Assembly (NCBI GenBank): GCA_009995705.1
Contig: JAADBR010000092.1
Span: forward strand, 1 to 17,241
Direction of reading: 5' to 3'
Origin: Microcystis aeruginosa W13-11
Lineage (GTDB): Bacteria; Cyanobacteriota; Cyanobacteriia; Cyanobacteriales; Microcystaceae
DNA length: 17,241 nt
Each line of letters opens with the position of its first letter. The first letter of the stretch is position 1. The translations under genes were made by a program, and so were the position numbers. The notes under the pieces were generated by a model. The model saw only the letters and a program-made list of their open reading frames with translations, was not told where the DNA came from and did not search any database. Shown piece by piece: positions 5,453 to 12,414 of this stretch.

Positions 5453-5614
5453 ATTGCCTCTGTTGATAGAGTAAGGGAGATGGCAATTAATGGGTGGGCA
5501 AGCGACCCCTATCTCCATAGCCAATCCCAAGCTTGATCAGCAGAAAACCTAGAACTTTCACGCCGACTTCAAACCTTAAAATCTTTAACCAAATTGAGTG
5601 CAGGGGAAAGTTGA
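5453..5614 (+). pseudogene. Broken third copy of the gvpJ/gvpX tail
   Basis: Translation in the same frame as gvpX gives I-A-S-V-D-R-V-R-E-M, then Y-L-H-S-Q-S-Q-A followed by TGA where copies 1 and 2 have leucine codons (TTA). It resumes S-A-E-N-L-E-L-S-R-R-L and ends at TGA 5612-5614. No start codon or ribosome site is visible, and the frame is continuous with gvpX apart from the gvpX stop (5414-5416). It is a relic of the tandem duplication. The rest of the gap to gvpK (5615-5725) holds only the candidate gvpK promoter. Confidence 0.7.
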
Positions 5615-5659
5615 CGAGGAAAGTTGGAATTGTTTAATTACATCATTTTTTCCCTCAGA

Positions 5660-5665
5660 TAAAAT
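5660..5665 (+). promoter_or_regulatory. Possible -10 box of the gvpK-gvpF-gvpG operon
   Basis: TAAAAT lies 61 bp before the gvpK ATG in an AT-rich stretch just after the decayed gvpJ copy. No good -35 box is seen at the right spacing. I recall that gvpKFG is a separate transcript in M. aeruginosa, which is why a promoter is expected here; this box would start RNA near 5672, after the alternative TTG start. Confidence 0.3.
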
Positions 5666-5725
5666 TTCTTGGCCAAGCCCCCCAAAGACTCACCCTTAAG
5701 AACTCCTAATTTACCAACTCCAACC

Positions 5726-6199
5726 ATGACCCTTGCTTGCACACCTTACGATTCTGATAATCAAGCCTTGCTGACCAGTCCAGAAAGTAATAGCCAAGCT
5801 GGTTTAGCCCCTTTACTGTTAACTGTTGTGGAACTGGTACGCCAATTGCTCGAAGCCCAAATCATTCGCCGAATGGAAAAAGGGGTTCTCAGTGAGTCTG
5901 ATTTAGATAGAGCTGCAGAAAGTATCCAAAAATTGCAAGAACAAGTTCTCCATTTGTGTGAAATTTTTGAAGTTGAGCCAGAAGAGTTAAATGTCCACCT
6001 GGGAGAGTTTGGCACTCTTTTACCGGAAGCAGGGAGTTATTACCCTGGAAAGGAGGGTATTAAGCCTTCTGTGTTAGAATTAGTGGATAGACTTCTCAAT
6101 ACAGGAGTTGTTGTGGAAGGAAATGTTGATCTGGGTTTAGCTCAACTAGATCTAATTCATCTAAAGCTTCGTTTGGTTTTAACTTCTCAGCCGCTTTAA
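5726..6199 (+). CDS. gvpK: Gas vesicle protein GvpK
   Basis: GvpK is an essential minor protein of gas vesicles of incompletely known role, probably in assembly. From ATG 5726 it is 157 residues, the usual size in cyanobacteria. The frame also opens at TTG 5669, but the extra 19 residues are Pro-rich and outside the family. Visible features are G-L-A-P-L-L-L-T-V-V-E-L-V-R-Q-L (26-41), an R-R-M-E-K-G-V-L helix region, L-C-E-I-F-E-V (78-84), and the C-terminal domain P-S-V-L-E-L-V-D-R-L-L-N-T-G-V-V-V (114-130), which echoes the GvpA core [15 protein letters not shown]. gvpF follows after 15 bp, so the two are surely co-transcribed. Confidence 0.95.
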   Translation: MTLACTPYDSDNQALLTSPESNSQAGLAPLLLTVVELVRQLLEAQIIRRMEKGVLSESDLDRAAESIQKLQEQVLHLCEIFEVEPEELNVHLGEFGTLLPEAGSYYPGKEGIKPSVLELVDRLLNTGVVVEGNVDLGLAQLDLIHLKLRLVLTSQPL

Positions 6200-6214
6200 T
6201 TTGGGAGAATACTG

Positions 6215-6949
6215 ATGACAGTGGGTCTTTATTTATATGGAATATTTCCCGAACCAGTTCCTGACGGACTGGTTTTGCAGGGGGTCGATAATGAGCCAGT
6301 TCACAGTGAGATGATTGATGGTTTTAGTTTTCTCTACTCCGCTGCTCATAAAGAGAAGTATTTGGCATCCCGTCGCTATTTAATTTGCCACGAAAAAGTA
6401 TTAGAAACTGCCATGGAAGCAGGATTTACAACGTTGTTGCCCCTGCGGTTTGGCTTAGTTGTCAAAACTTGGGAATCCGTCACCGAACAACTAATTACTC
6501 CCTATAAAACCCAACTGAAAGAATTATTTGCTAAACTGTCAGGACAACGAGAGGTTAGCATTAAGATTTTTTGGGATAATCAGTGGGAATTACAAGCGGC
6601 TTTGGAGTCTAATCCGAAGTTAAAGCAAGAACGGGATGCGATGATGGGGAAAAACTTAAATATGGAAGAAATTATCCATATAGGTCAACTCATTGAAGCC
6701 ACTGTATTGCAACGGAAACAAGACATTATTCAAGTCTTTAGAGACCAATTAAATCATCGGGCTCAAGAGGTGATTGAAAGCGATCCGATGACGGATGACA
6801 TGATTTACAATGCAGCCTATTTAATTCCCTGGGAGCAAGAGCCAGAATTTAGCCAAAACGTTGAAGCGATCGATCAGCAGTTTGGTGATCGCCTAAGAAT
6901 TCGCTATAATAATTTAACTGCCCCCTATACCTTTGCCCAACTTATCTAA
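6215..6949 (+). CDS. gvpF: Gas vesicle protein GvpF (GvpF/GvpL family)
   Basis: GvpF is a minor assembly protein that contacts GvpA early in vesicle formation; family structures show an N-terminal alpha/beta domain and a C-terminal alpha-helical and beta domain. The 244-residue protein begins M-T-V-G-L-Y-L-Y-G-I, carries the family signature L-L-P-L-R-F-G at 74-80, then V-S-I-K-I-F-W near 114-120, a long helical middle, and a C-terminal P-Y-T-F-A-Q-L. GGGAGA before the ATG is a good ribosome site. It lies 15 bp after gvpK and 14 bp before gvpG. It is a distant paralogue of gvpW at 7776, which has the same L-P-L-R-F-G motif. Confidence 0.95.
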   Translation: MTVGLYLYGIFPEPVPDGLVLQGVDNEPVHSEMIDGFSFLYSAAHKEKYLASRRYLICHEKVLETAMEAGFTTLLPLRFGLVVKTWESVTEQLITPYKTQLKELFAKLSGQREVSIKIFWDNQWELQAALESNPKLKQERDAMMGKNLNMEEIIHIGQLIEATVLQRKQDIIQVFRDQLNHRAQEVIESDPMTDDMIYNAAYLIPWEQEPEFSQNVEAIDQQFGDRLRIRYNNLTAPYTFAQLI

Positions 6950-6963
6950 GGAGAGTATCAGTT

Positions 6964-7227
6964 ATGTTTCTCGATCTTTTACTTCTTCCTGTTACCGGTC
7001 CTATTGGGGGTCTGATCTGGATTGGGGAGAAAATTCAAGAGCGTGCAGATATAGAATATGATGAGGCGGAAAATTTGCACAAATTGTTATTATCCTTACA
7101 ACTATCTTACGATATGGGCAACATTTCTGAGGAGGAGTTTGAAATTCAGGAAGAAGAACTTTTATTAAAAATTCAAGCCTTAGAAGAAGAAGAAGAGGCA
7201 GAAAACGAATCTGAATCTTCTCTCTAA
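6964..7227 (+). CDS. gvpG: Gas vesicle protein GvpG
   Basis: GvpG is a small accessory protein needed for vesicle assembly. The 87-residue product starts with the family signature M-F-L-D-L-L-L-L-P-V-T-G-P, continues with a short hydrophobic stretch (G-G-L-I-W-I) and a helix, and ends with a very acidic tail (about 47-87, many Glu, including five consecutive Glu). AAGGAGAG lies ideally before the ATG. It closes the gvpK-F-G operon; downstream is a stem-loop and the convergent gvpV. Confidence 0.95.
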   Translation: MFLDLLLLPVTGPIGGLIWIGEKIQERADIEYDEAENLHKLLLSLQLSYDMGNISEEEFEIQEEELLLKIQALEEEEEAENESESSL

Positions 7228-7278
7228 ACTTGCAATATTTCCCACCACATAGATCATGAACAAAATCACAGATTGTAA

Positions 7279-7349
7279 GCTTAGTAAGGGCGGATTTGAC
7301 AAGCTGGAGAACTCGTTGAAGCTTGGTCAGAACTAGCCCTTGGTTAAGC
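7279..7349. terminator. Nested stem-loop between convergent gvpG and gvpV
   Basis: GCTTAGTAAGGGC (7279-7291) pairs with GCCCTTGGTTAAGC (7336-7349) with one small internal loop. Inside it CAAGCT (7300-7305) pairs with AGCTTG (7320-7325). The structure fills the gap and abuts the gvpV stop, so it probably ends or stabilises both converging transcripts. There is no T-run on either side. Confidence 0.45.
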
Positions 7350-7350
7350 C

Positions 7351-7683
7351 TTAATATTCTAGGTAAAAAGTTTGGAAATTACTGGAATTATTAGAGGAGT
7401 GAGCAACAGTTTTGGGGGAATCAGGTTTTTTAGCTACACTAGGAGGGTTGGCTGTACGCAAATTTTGAATACTTTGTTCTGTAGTCTCAATTTGCTCTGT
7501 CACAAACGTGAGACGATTTTTTAATTGCTGAAGCTGCCGCTCCATCATTTCTAATTTTTCTTGGATACGTTGTTTTTCAGTAATTAACTTATAAAGCTCA
7601 AGTTGGTGATCTGCTTCAGATTGTTTCCGAGGCATGGTGCTAATTTTAGATCTAATTGGTCTGGGTGGACGAGTGGTTGTCAT
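7351..7683 (-). CDS. gvpV: Gas vesicle protein GvpV
   Basis: GvpV is a small protein that, as I recall, is required for gas-vesicle formation in M. aeruginosa and is expressed on its own. The 110-residue product starts with a basic segment containing R-P-I-R-S-K-I-S-T-M-P-R-K (8-20), which I recognise as typical of GvpV, followed by a predicted coiled coil (about 22-75, with repeated L, I and Q/E positions) and a Ser/Asn/Pro-rich tail. ATG 7683 gives the N-terminus M-T-T-T-R-P-P-R-P-I; M17 would remove the conserved basic motif and is less likely. It is the only gvp gene here on the minus strand, divergent from gvpW and convergent with gvpG. Confidence 0.9.
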   Translation of the reverse strand: MTTTRPPRPIRSKISTMPRKQSEADHQLELYKLITEKQRIQEKLEMMERQLQQLKNRLTFVTEQIETTEQSIQNLRTANPPSVAKKPDSPKTVAHSSNNSSNFQTFYLEY

Positions 7684-7701
7684 AACAATCCCTGAATAAC
7701 T

Positions 7702-7756
7702 TAGAATATTCTAGCATATCAACGCCCCAATATAAAAATTTGTAAAAAATCGTCAA
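7702..7756. promoter_or_regulatory. Divergent gvpV/gvpW promoter region
   Basis: For gvpV (minus): TTGACG (complement of 7756-7751), 16-bp spacer, TATATT (complement of 7734-7729); also an extended -10 TGCTAGAAT (complement of 7716-7708). For gvpW (plus): TAGAAT at 7702-7707 with TTGTCA at 7677-7682 (19-bp spacer). The two TAGAAT boxes abut and form a perfect 12-bp palindrome TAGAATATTCTA (7702-7713), so polymerase could bind in only one direction at a time or a dimeric regulator could sit there. Confidence 0.5.
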
Positions 7757-7775
7757 TTTTCTTTCGGTCAACCCT

Positions 7776-8459
7776 ATGAAATTGTACAATCTATATACTT
7801 ACGCTTTTTTGAAAACTCCCATAGAAAGCCTAAAATTACCCGTTGGAATGGCTAACCCATTGTTACTGATAACTGTTGGCTCTCTCTCGGCCGTAGTCGA
7901 ACCCGAAGTTGGTTTAGACACTTTACAAAATGATGATGAACGCTTGATTCAATCGGTTTTATGTCATGATCGAGTTATCTGTGAATTATTTCAACAAACC
8001 ACTATTTTACCCTTACGTTTTGGCACATCTTTTTTAGAGACAGAAAATTTACTGACTCATCTTTGTTCTCATGGCCAAGAATATCAAGAAAAAATTGAAG
8101 AACTTGAGGGAAAAGGAGAATATCTTTTAAAATGTATTCCCCGTAAGCCAGAGGAGCCTGTACTCTCTTCTGAAAGCAAGGGCAGACAATATTTTTTAGC
8201 CAAAAAACAGCTTTATGAAGCCCAACAAGATTTTTATACTTTGCAAGGTTCAGAATGGCAAAATCTCGGGCATTTAGTGACCCAAAGCTATCCGTCAACT
8301 AGGATTATTACTGCTTCGGGGACAGAATCACGAATTTATCTTTTAGTTAATTTTCAAGAAGAACCTTTACTAATCGAGCAAGTCTTGCATTGGCAGAAAG
8401 CTTGCCCCCGTTGGCAATTACAATTAGGACAAGTTTCTCCCCCCTATCACTTTACTTAA
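7776..8459 (+). CDS. gvpW: Gas vesicle protein GvpW (GvpF/GvpL family)
   Basis: A 227-residue member of the GvpF/GvpL family with the N-terminal Y-N-L-Y-T-Y-A, a central I-L-P-L-R-F-G (77-83), G-K-G-E-Y-L-L-K, a G-R-Q-Y-F-L-A-K-K motif in the helical part, and a C-terminal S-P-P-Y-H-F. It is required for vesicle formation in M. aeruginosa by published insertion mutants as I recall. The ATG at 7776 has no clear ribosome site. It is divergent from gvpV with 92 bp between. The ArsA-like ATPase gene starts 12 bp after its stop, so the two are very likely one transcript. It differs strongly from GvpF in sequence, so it is a paralogue and not a duplicate. Confidence 0.93.
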   Translation: MKLYNLYTYAFLKTPIESLKLPVGMANPLLLITVGSLSAVVEPEVGLDTLQNDDERLIQSVLCHDRVICELFQQTTILPLRFGTSFLETENLLTHLCSHGQEYQEKIEELEGKGEYLLKCIPRKPEEPVLSSESKGRQYFLAKKQLYEAQQDFYTLQGSEWQNLGHLVTQSYPSTRIITASGTESRIYLLVNFQEEPLLIEQVLHWQKACPRWQLQLGQVSPPYHFT

Positions 8460-8471
8460 CTTGATTTCTCT

Positions 8472-10373
8472 ATGACTAACTTTAACTTGGTAAATAACGC
8501 TCTAAGTTGCTATGACACTCGACATTTAGTTATGTTTAGTGGCAAAGGAGGAGTGGGAAAAACCACCCTTTCCTGTGGATTTGCTCGCCGTTGGGCCAAA
8601 TTATTTCCCGAGGAACAAATACTGTTAATCTCAACCGATCCTGCTCATTCTTTAGGGGATGTATTGCAAACAGAAGTTAGCGATCAAGCATTACCTGTAA
8701 AAGACTTACCCAACTTAAAAGTTAGGGCATTAGATGCGGAAAAATTGCTCTTAGAATTTAAAGAAAAATACGGAAAATTTTTAGAACTTTTAGTAGAACG
8801 GGGCAGTTTTGTTGAAGGAGAAGATTTAACTCCCGTTTGGGATTTAGACTGGCCGGGTTTAGATGAAATCATGGGTCTATTAGAAATTCAACGATTACTA
8901 ATAGAGAATGTTGTAGATCGAATTGTTGTTGATATGGCTCCCTCTGGTCATACCTTAAATTTATTGGAAATTAAAGACTTTTTAGAGATTATTCTCAATT
9001 CTTTAGAGTTGTTTCAAGAAAAACATCGTGTTATTTCGCAAACTTTTGCAAAAACCTACAATGCCGATGATGTGGATGACTTTTTAGTCAAAACACAAGC
9101 AGAATTAACCGAAGGCAAACGAATCCTACAAGATCGGGATTTTACCCTTTGTTTAATTGTGGCAATTGCCGAACCGATGAGTTTATTAGAAACCGAACGA
9201 TTACTCAATAGTTTGCATCACTTAAATATTCCCTGCGGCAGATTATTTATTAATCGCATTCTAACGGATCCTAATCAAAATTTAGATCGCTACAGTGAGC
9301 AACAGCAACTCCTCGATAAATTCCTAAAAATTCCAGGTCAAGAGACAATTTTTACCCTGCCCCAACAGGCAAAAGAACCACTAGGAGGTGAAGCATTAGA
9401 TCAGATCATGAGTCAAATTGAAATTATCGAAAAAGTAGAATTTATGGCCCCGCCTCCTATTCAATGGCCGCAAAAAATTCTGCCGAGTTTTAGTGATTTT
9501 ATTGACGACAAACGCCAACTCATTATCATTGGTGGCAAGGGGGGGGTGGGAAAAACAACCGTTGCCGCGGCCATTGGTTGGGCGTTGGCTAATCGTCATC
9601 CCGAGCAAAAAATTAGAATTATTTCTATTGATCCAGCGCATTCTTTGGGAGATGCCTTTGGGACAAAGTTAGGACATCAATCCACACAATTAACTGATAA
9701 TTTAAGTGGTCAAGAAGTTGATGCTGATATCATTTTAGAAAAATTTCGGGATGATTATTTATGGGAACTGGCAGAAATGATTAGTGGTGAAGGTAACGAA
9801 GAAGGAAATATCAAATTAGCTTATACTCCGGAAGCTTGGCGACAAATTGTTGCTCAATCTCTGCCAGGAATTGATGAAATGTTATCCCTAGTAAAAGTAA
9901 TGGAGTTATTAGACCAGAAAGAACAAGATTTGATTATTTTAGATACGGCCCCTACCGGTCATCTCCTGCGATTTTTGGAAATGCCAACGGCTTTAGGAGA
10001 TTGGTTAAGTTGGATTTTTAAGCTTTGGATGAAGTATCAAAATGTCTTAGGGCGTGTGGATTTAATGGGACGATTGCGAACCTTAAGACAACAGGTGATG
10101 TCTGCCCAGAAAAAACTCAAAGACCCCCAACATACAGAATTTATTGGAGTTTTGCAAGCCCAAGATGCCATCGTTGCTGAACAAGTGCGATTGACAGCAT
10201 CTTTGAAAAAAATGGGAGTCTATCAACGTTATGTGGTGCAGAATCGTTATCATGCTAATGAGGAAATTGATCGGGATTTATTCCCCGAGCAAACTTTGAT
10301 CCGCTTAGCCAGTTTACCCCGGTCAGTAGAACCTCTAGCCCGGGTAAAAGGCGCGGCAGATCTGTTATTTTAA
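8472..10373 (+). CDS. Double-domain ArsA/GET3-like ATPase, linked to the gvp cluster
   Basis: A 633-residue protein with two ArsA-type ATPase halves. Half 1: P-loop GKGGVGKT (24-31), D-P-A-H-S-L-G-D (56-63), D-M-A-P-S-G-H (154-160). Half 2: GKGGVGKT (355-362), D-P-A-H-S-L-G-D (387-394), D-T-A-P-T-G-H (491-497). Both sites look competent. Known relatives either drive arsenite efflux or target tail-anchored membrane proteins (GET3). Only four cysteines are seen (13, 35, 227, 255), all in half 1, with no CxxC, so neither the ArsA metal site, which needs a cysteine in half 2, nor the GET3 zinc motif is evident, and no arsenic genes are nearby. Starting 12 bp after gvpW, it may chaperone hydrophobic GvpA-type proteins, an inference. 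A run of eight G (9539-9546) lies in the second P-loop codons. Confidence 0.85.
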   Translation: MTNFNLVNNALSCYDTRHLVMFSGKGGVGKTTLSCGFARRWAKLFPEEQILLISTDPAHSLGDVLQTEVSDQALPVKDLPNLKVRALDAEKLLLEFKEKYGKFLELLVERGSFVEGEDLTPVWDLDWPGLDEIMGLLEIQRLLIENVVDRIVVDMAPSGHTLNLLEIKDFLEIILNSLELFQEKHRVISQTFAKTYNADDVDDFLVKTQAELTEGKRILQDRDFTLCLIVAIAEPMSLLETERLLNSLHHLNIPCGRLFINRILTDPNQNLDRYSEQQQLLDKFLKIPGQETIFTLPQQAKEPLGGEALDQIMSQIEIIEKVEFMAPPPIQWPQKILPSFSDFIDDKRQLIIIGGKGGVGKTTVAAAIGWALANRHPEQKIRIISIDPAHSLGDAFGTKLGHQSTQLTDNLSGQEVDADIILEKFRDDYLWELAEMISGEGNEEGNIKLAYTPEAWRQIVAQSLPGIDEMLSLVKVMELLDQKEQDLIILDTAPTGHLLRFLEMPTALGDWLSWIFKLWMKYQNVLGRVDLMGRLRTLRQQVMSAQKKLKDPQHTEFIGVLQAQDAIVAEQVRLTASLKKMGVYQRYVVQNRYHANEEIDRDLFPEQTLIRLASLPRSVEPLARVKGAADLLF

Positions 10374-10457
10374 AGGTAATTAGTCTTAATAAAGTCGGAC
10401 TCCTTAACCTCATCTATTACCCAGTCCCCATCCTTCACTTGACTCAGGAGAAATTTT

Positions 10458-12302
10458 ATGGTAGAACTATTCAAAAGCTTTGAGCAATTAGTCGAACTGG
10501 CTAAAACCTTAGAGGAAAAACTGGAAAAAGGGGAAATTAAAACCGAAGTGCAGTTTAACTCTCGTCCCTTGAGTAACATCCCCCGTGCTGGCGGTATTCC
10601 CCGTTCAGGGGTGGTTTCTCGACCGAACAATTCTGGTGGGGATGATTTTGAGGTCAATCGCAATCGCGATACCCCTAAAGATTCAGGGGTTGAAGACAGT
10701 GTGACACCGCCCGAAGGACCGACCACGGCTTCCCTAAAAGATGTTGGTGGCTTGACGGAAGTGATTAAAGAACTCAAGGAACTAATTGCCATTCCCCTGA
10801 AACGCCCCGACTTATTGGCCAAGTTAGGACTTGAACCTACTCGCGGCGTTCTCTTAGTCGGCCCCCCTGGAACCGGTAAAACCCTGACTGCCCGTGCTTT
10901 GGCCGAAGAACTCGGTGTTAATTATATTGCCTTAGTCGGACCAGAGGTGATCAGCAAATATTATGGGGAAGCCGAGCAAAAACTGCGGGGAATTTTTGAG
11001 AAAGCCAGTAAGAATGCGCCTTGTATCGTTTTTATTGACGAAATTGATAGCATGGCACCCGATCGCAGTAAAGTTGAAGGGGAAGTAGAAAAAAGACTGG
11101 TGGCCCAATTGCTGGGTTTAATGGATGGGTTTGCTCAAAGTCAAGGGGTGATTGTTCTAGCGGCGACCAACCGTCCCGACCATCTTGACCCTGCCCTCCG
11201 TCGCCCTGGACGGTTTGACCGAGAAGTCCTCTTTCGGGTGCCTGACCGCAAGGGCCGTTTAGAAATCCTGCAAATTCTCACCCGTTCCATGCCCCTAGAT
11301 GAATCAGTTTCCTTAGATCTGATTGCCGATAATGCGGTGGGATTTGTCGGGTCAGATTTAAAAGCCGTTTGCCAGAAAGCGGCCTATAGTGCTTTGCGGC
11401 GCCAGGTTCCTACGATTGACTCGCGAATTCCAGAAACAATGACGGTGGTTCAAGCCGACTTTTTGCAAGCCCTTAAAGAAGTTAAACCGGCGGTATTGCG
11501 GTCTGTGGAGGTGGAATCTCCCCATGTGGTCTGGGACAATATTGGCGGACTTGAACAGATTAAACAAACCCTACAGGAATCCGTGGAAGGGGCATTACTC
11601 CATCCGCAATTATATACGCAAACCAAAGCCCAAGCTCCCAAAGGTATTTTACTTTGGGGTCCCCCCGGCACGGGAAAAACCTTATTGGCCAAAGCGGTTG
11701 CATCTCAGGCGCGAGCTAATTTTATCAGTATTAATGGACCTGAGCTTTTGAGTAAATGGGTAGGGGCGAGTGAACAAGCGGTGCGTGAGTTGTTTGCCAA
11801 AGCTCGTCAGGCAGCCCCTTGTGTGGTTTTTATTGATGAAATTGATACTTTAGCACCGGCAAGAGGTCGTTATAGTGGGGATTCAGGCGTGAGTGACCGG
11901 GTTGTGGGACAAATCCTCACGGAGTTAGATGGGTTGCAAACGGGGGCAACGATTTTAGTGATTGGAGCCACTAATCGCCCAGATGCGTTAGATCCGGCCC
12001 TATTGCGAGCGGGACGGTTAGATTTACAGTTAAAAGTTGATTTGCCGAACGCCTCTAGTCGTTTAGCAATTCTGGGGGTCCACAATGATGAACGTCCTTT
12101 AGAGGATGTGGATCTAGGCTATTGGGCCCAGGCAACCGAAGGCTGGAATGGCGCAGATTTAGCGTTATTATGTAACCAAGCGGCACTGATGGCAATTCGT
12201 CGTTATCGCCATCAGGGAATGACTGACCCAGCTGAGATTCGCATTACAACGGCTGATTTTAATCATGCTTACCAACTGTTGGTTGAACAGCGTGCCAATT
12301 GA
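10458..12302 (+). CDS. Tandem AAA+ ATPase, Cdc48/VAT-like without the usual N-domain
   Basis: This 614-residue protein has two classical AAA modules. D1: Walker A GPPGTGKT (135-142), Walker [10 protein letters not shown] (189-197), then A-T-N-R-P-D with [10 protein letters not shown]2: GPPGTGKT (401-408), C-V-V-F-I-D-E-I-D (455-463), then A-T-N-R-P-D with L-L-R-A-G-R-L-D. Cdc48/p97 proteins are about 800 residues and start with a double-psi-barrel domain; here residues 1-25 look like a short coiled coil and 30-90 like a disordered Pro/Gly/Ser-rich linker, so substrate choice must differ. Such enzymes are hexameric unfoldases. AGGAGA lies before ATG 10458. It is 84 bp after the ArsA-like gene on the same strand, so a gas-vesicle remodelling role is plausible but inferred. 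A hairpin follows the stop. Confidence 0.88.
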   Translation: MVELFKSFEQLVELAKTLEEKLEKGEIKTEVQFNSRPLSNIPRAGGIPRSGVVSRPNNSGGDDFEVNRNRDTPKDSGVEDSVTPPEGPTTASLKDVGGLTEVIKELKELIAIPLKRPDLLAKLGLEPTRGVLLVGPPGTGKTLTARALAEELGVNYIALVGPEVISKYYGEAEQKLRGIFEKASKNAPCIVFIDEIDSMAPDRSKVEGEVEKRLVAQLLGLMDGFAQSQGVIVLAATNRPDHLDPALRRPGRFDREVLFRVPDRKGRLEILQILTRSMPLDESVSLDLIADNAVGFVGSDLKAVCQKAAYSALRRQVPTIDSRIPETMTVVQADFLQALKEVKPAVLRSVEVESPHVVWDNIGGLEQIKQTLQESVEGALLHPQLYTQTKAQAPKGILLWGPPGTGKTLLAKAVASQARANFISINGPELLSKWVGASEQAVRELFAKARQAAPCVVFIDEIDTLAPARGRYSGDSGVSDRVVGQILTELDGLQTGATILVIGATNRPDALDPALLRAGRLDLQLKVDLPNASSRLAILGVHNDERPLEDVDLGYWAQATEGWNGADLALLCNQAALMAIRRYRHQGMTDPAEIRITTADFNHAYQLLVEQRAN

Positions 12303-12309
12303 TTTTTTT

Positions 12310-12334
12310 CCCCCTTTACTCAAAGTAAGGGGGG
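12310..12334. terminator. Hairpin between convergent AAA+ and radical SAM genes
   Basis: CCCCCTTTACT (12310-12320) and AGTAAGGGGGG (12324-12334) form a stem with a one-base bulge and a 3-base loop. It is GC-rich and lies 8 bp after the AAA+ stop, where two genes converge. T7 precedes it on plus and no T-run follows on either strand, so it is an imperfect terminator. Confidence 0.45.
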
Positions 12335-12414
12335 AGAATCTCAACTCAGGAAAACCATCCTAAAAAGAAAAATTGGCCAAAATGTCTGCATTGACTGTTC
12401 GTCGCTGCTATTGT

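Larger units (their letters stand above)
4927..5627 (+). repeat. Three tandem copies of the gvpJ 3' region
   Basis: Copies begin with ATTGCCTC at 4927, 5198 and 5453 (periods 271 and 255 bp). They share the stretches around the L-H-S-x-S-Q-A-L-L-A-E-N codons, the A-C-C-T-T-A-A-A-A-T-C codons and, in the first two, the GAAATTCCTCA trailer. The third copy has decayed. Copy 1 is inside gvpJ, copy 2 is gvpX, copy 3 is a pseudogene. Confidence 0.85.

Noticed and set aside
8472..10373. Arsenite efflux ATPase ArsA proper
   Set aside because: No cysteine in the second half, no arsB, arsC or arsR nearby, and tight linkage to gvpW; kept as ArsA-like only.
10370..10822. 150-codon frame on minus at the start of the AAA+ gene
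   Set aside because: It lies inside the conserved AAA+ coding region and its spacer, is Ser-rich, and shows no protein family features; a frame shadow.
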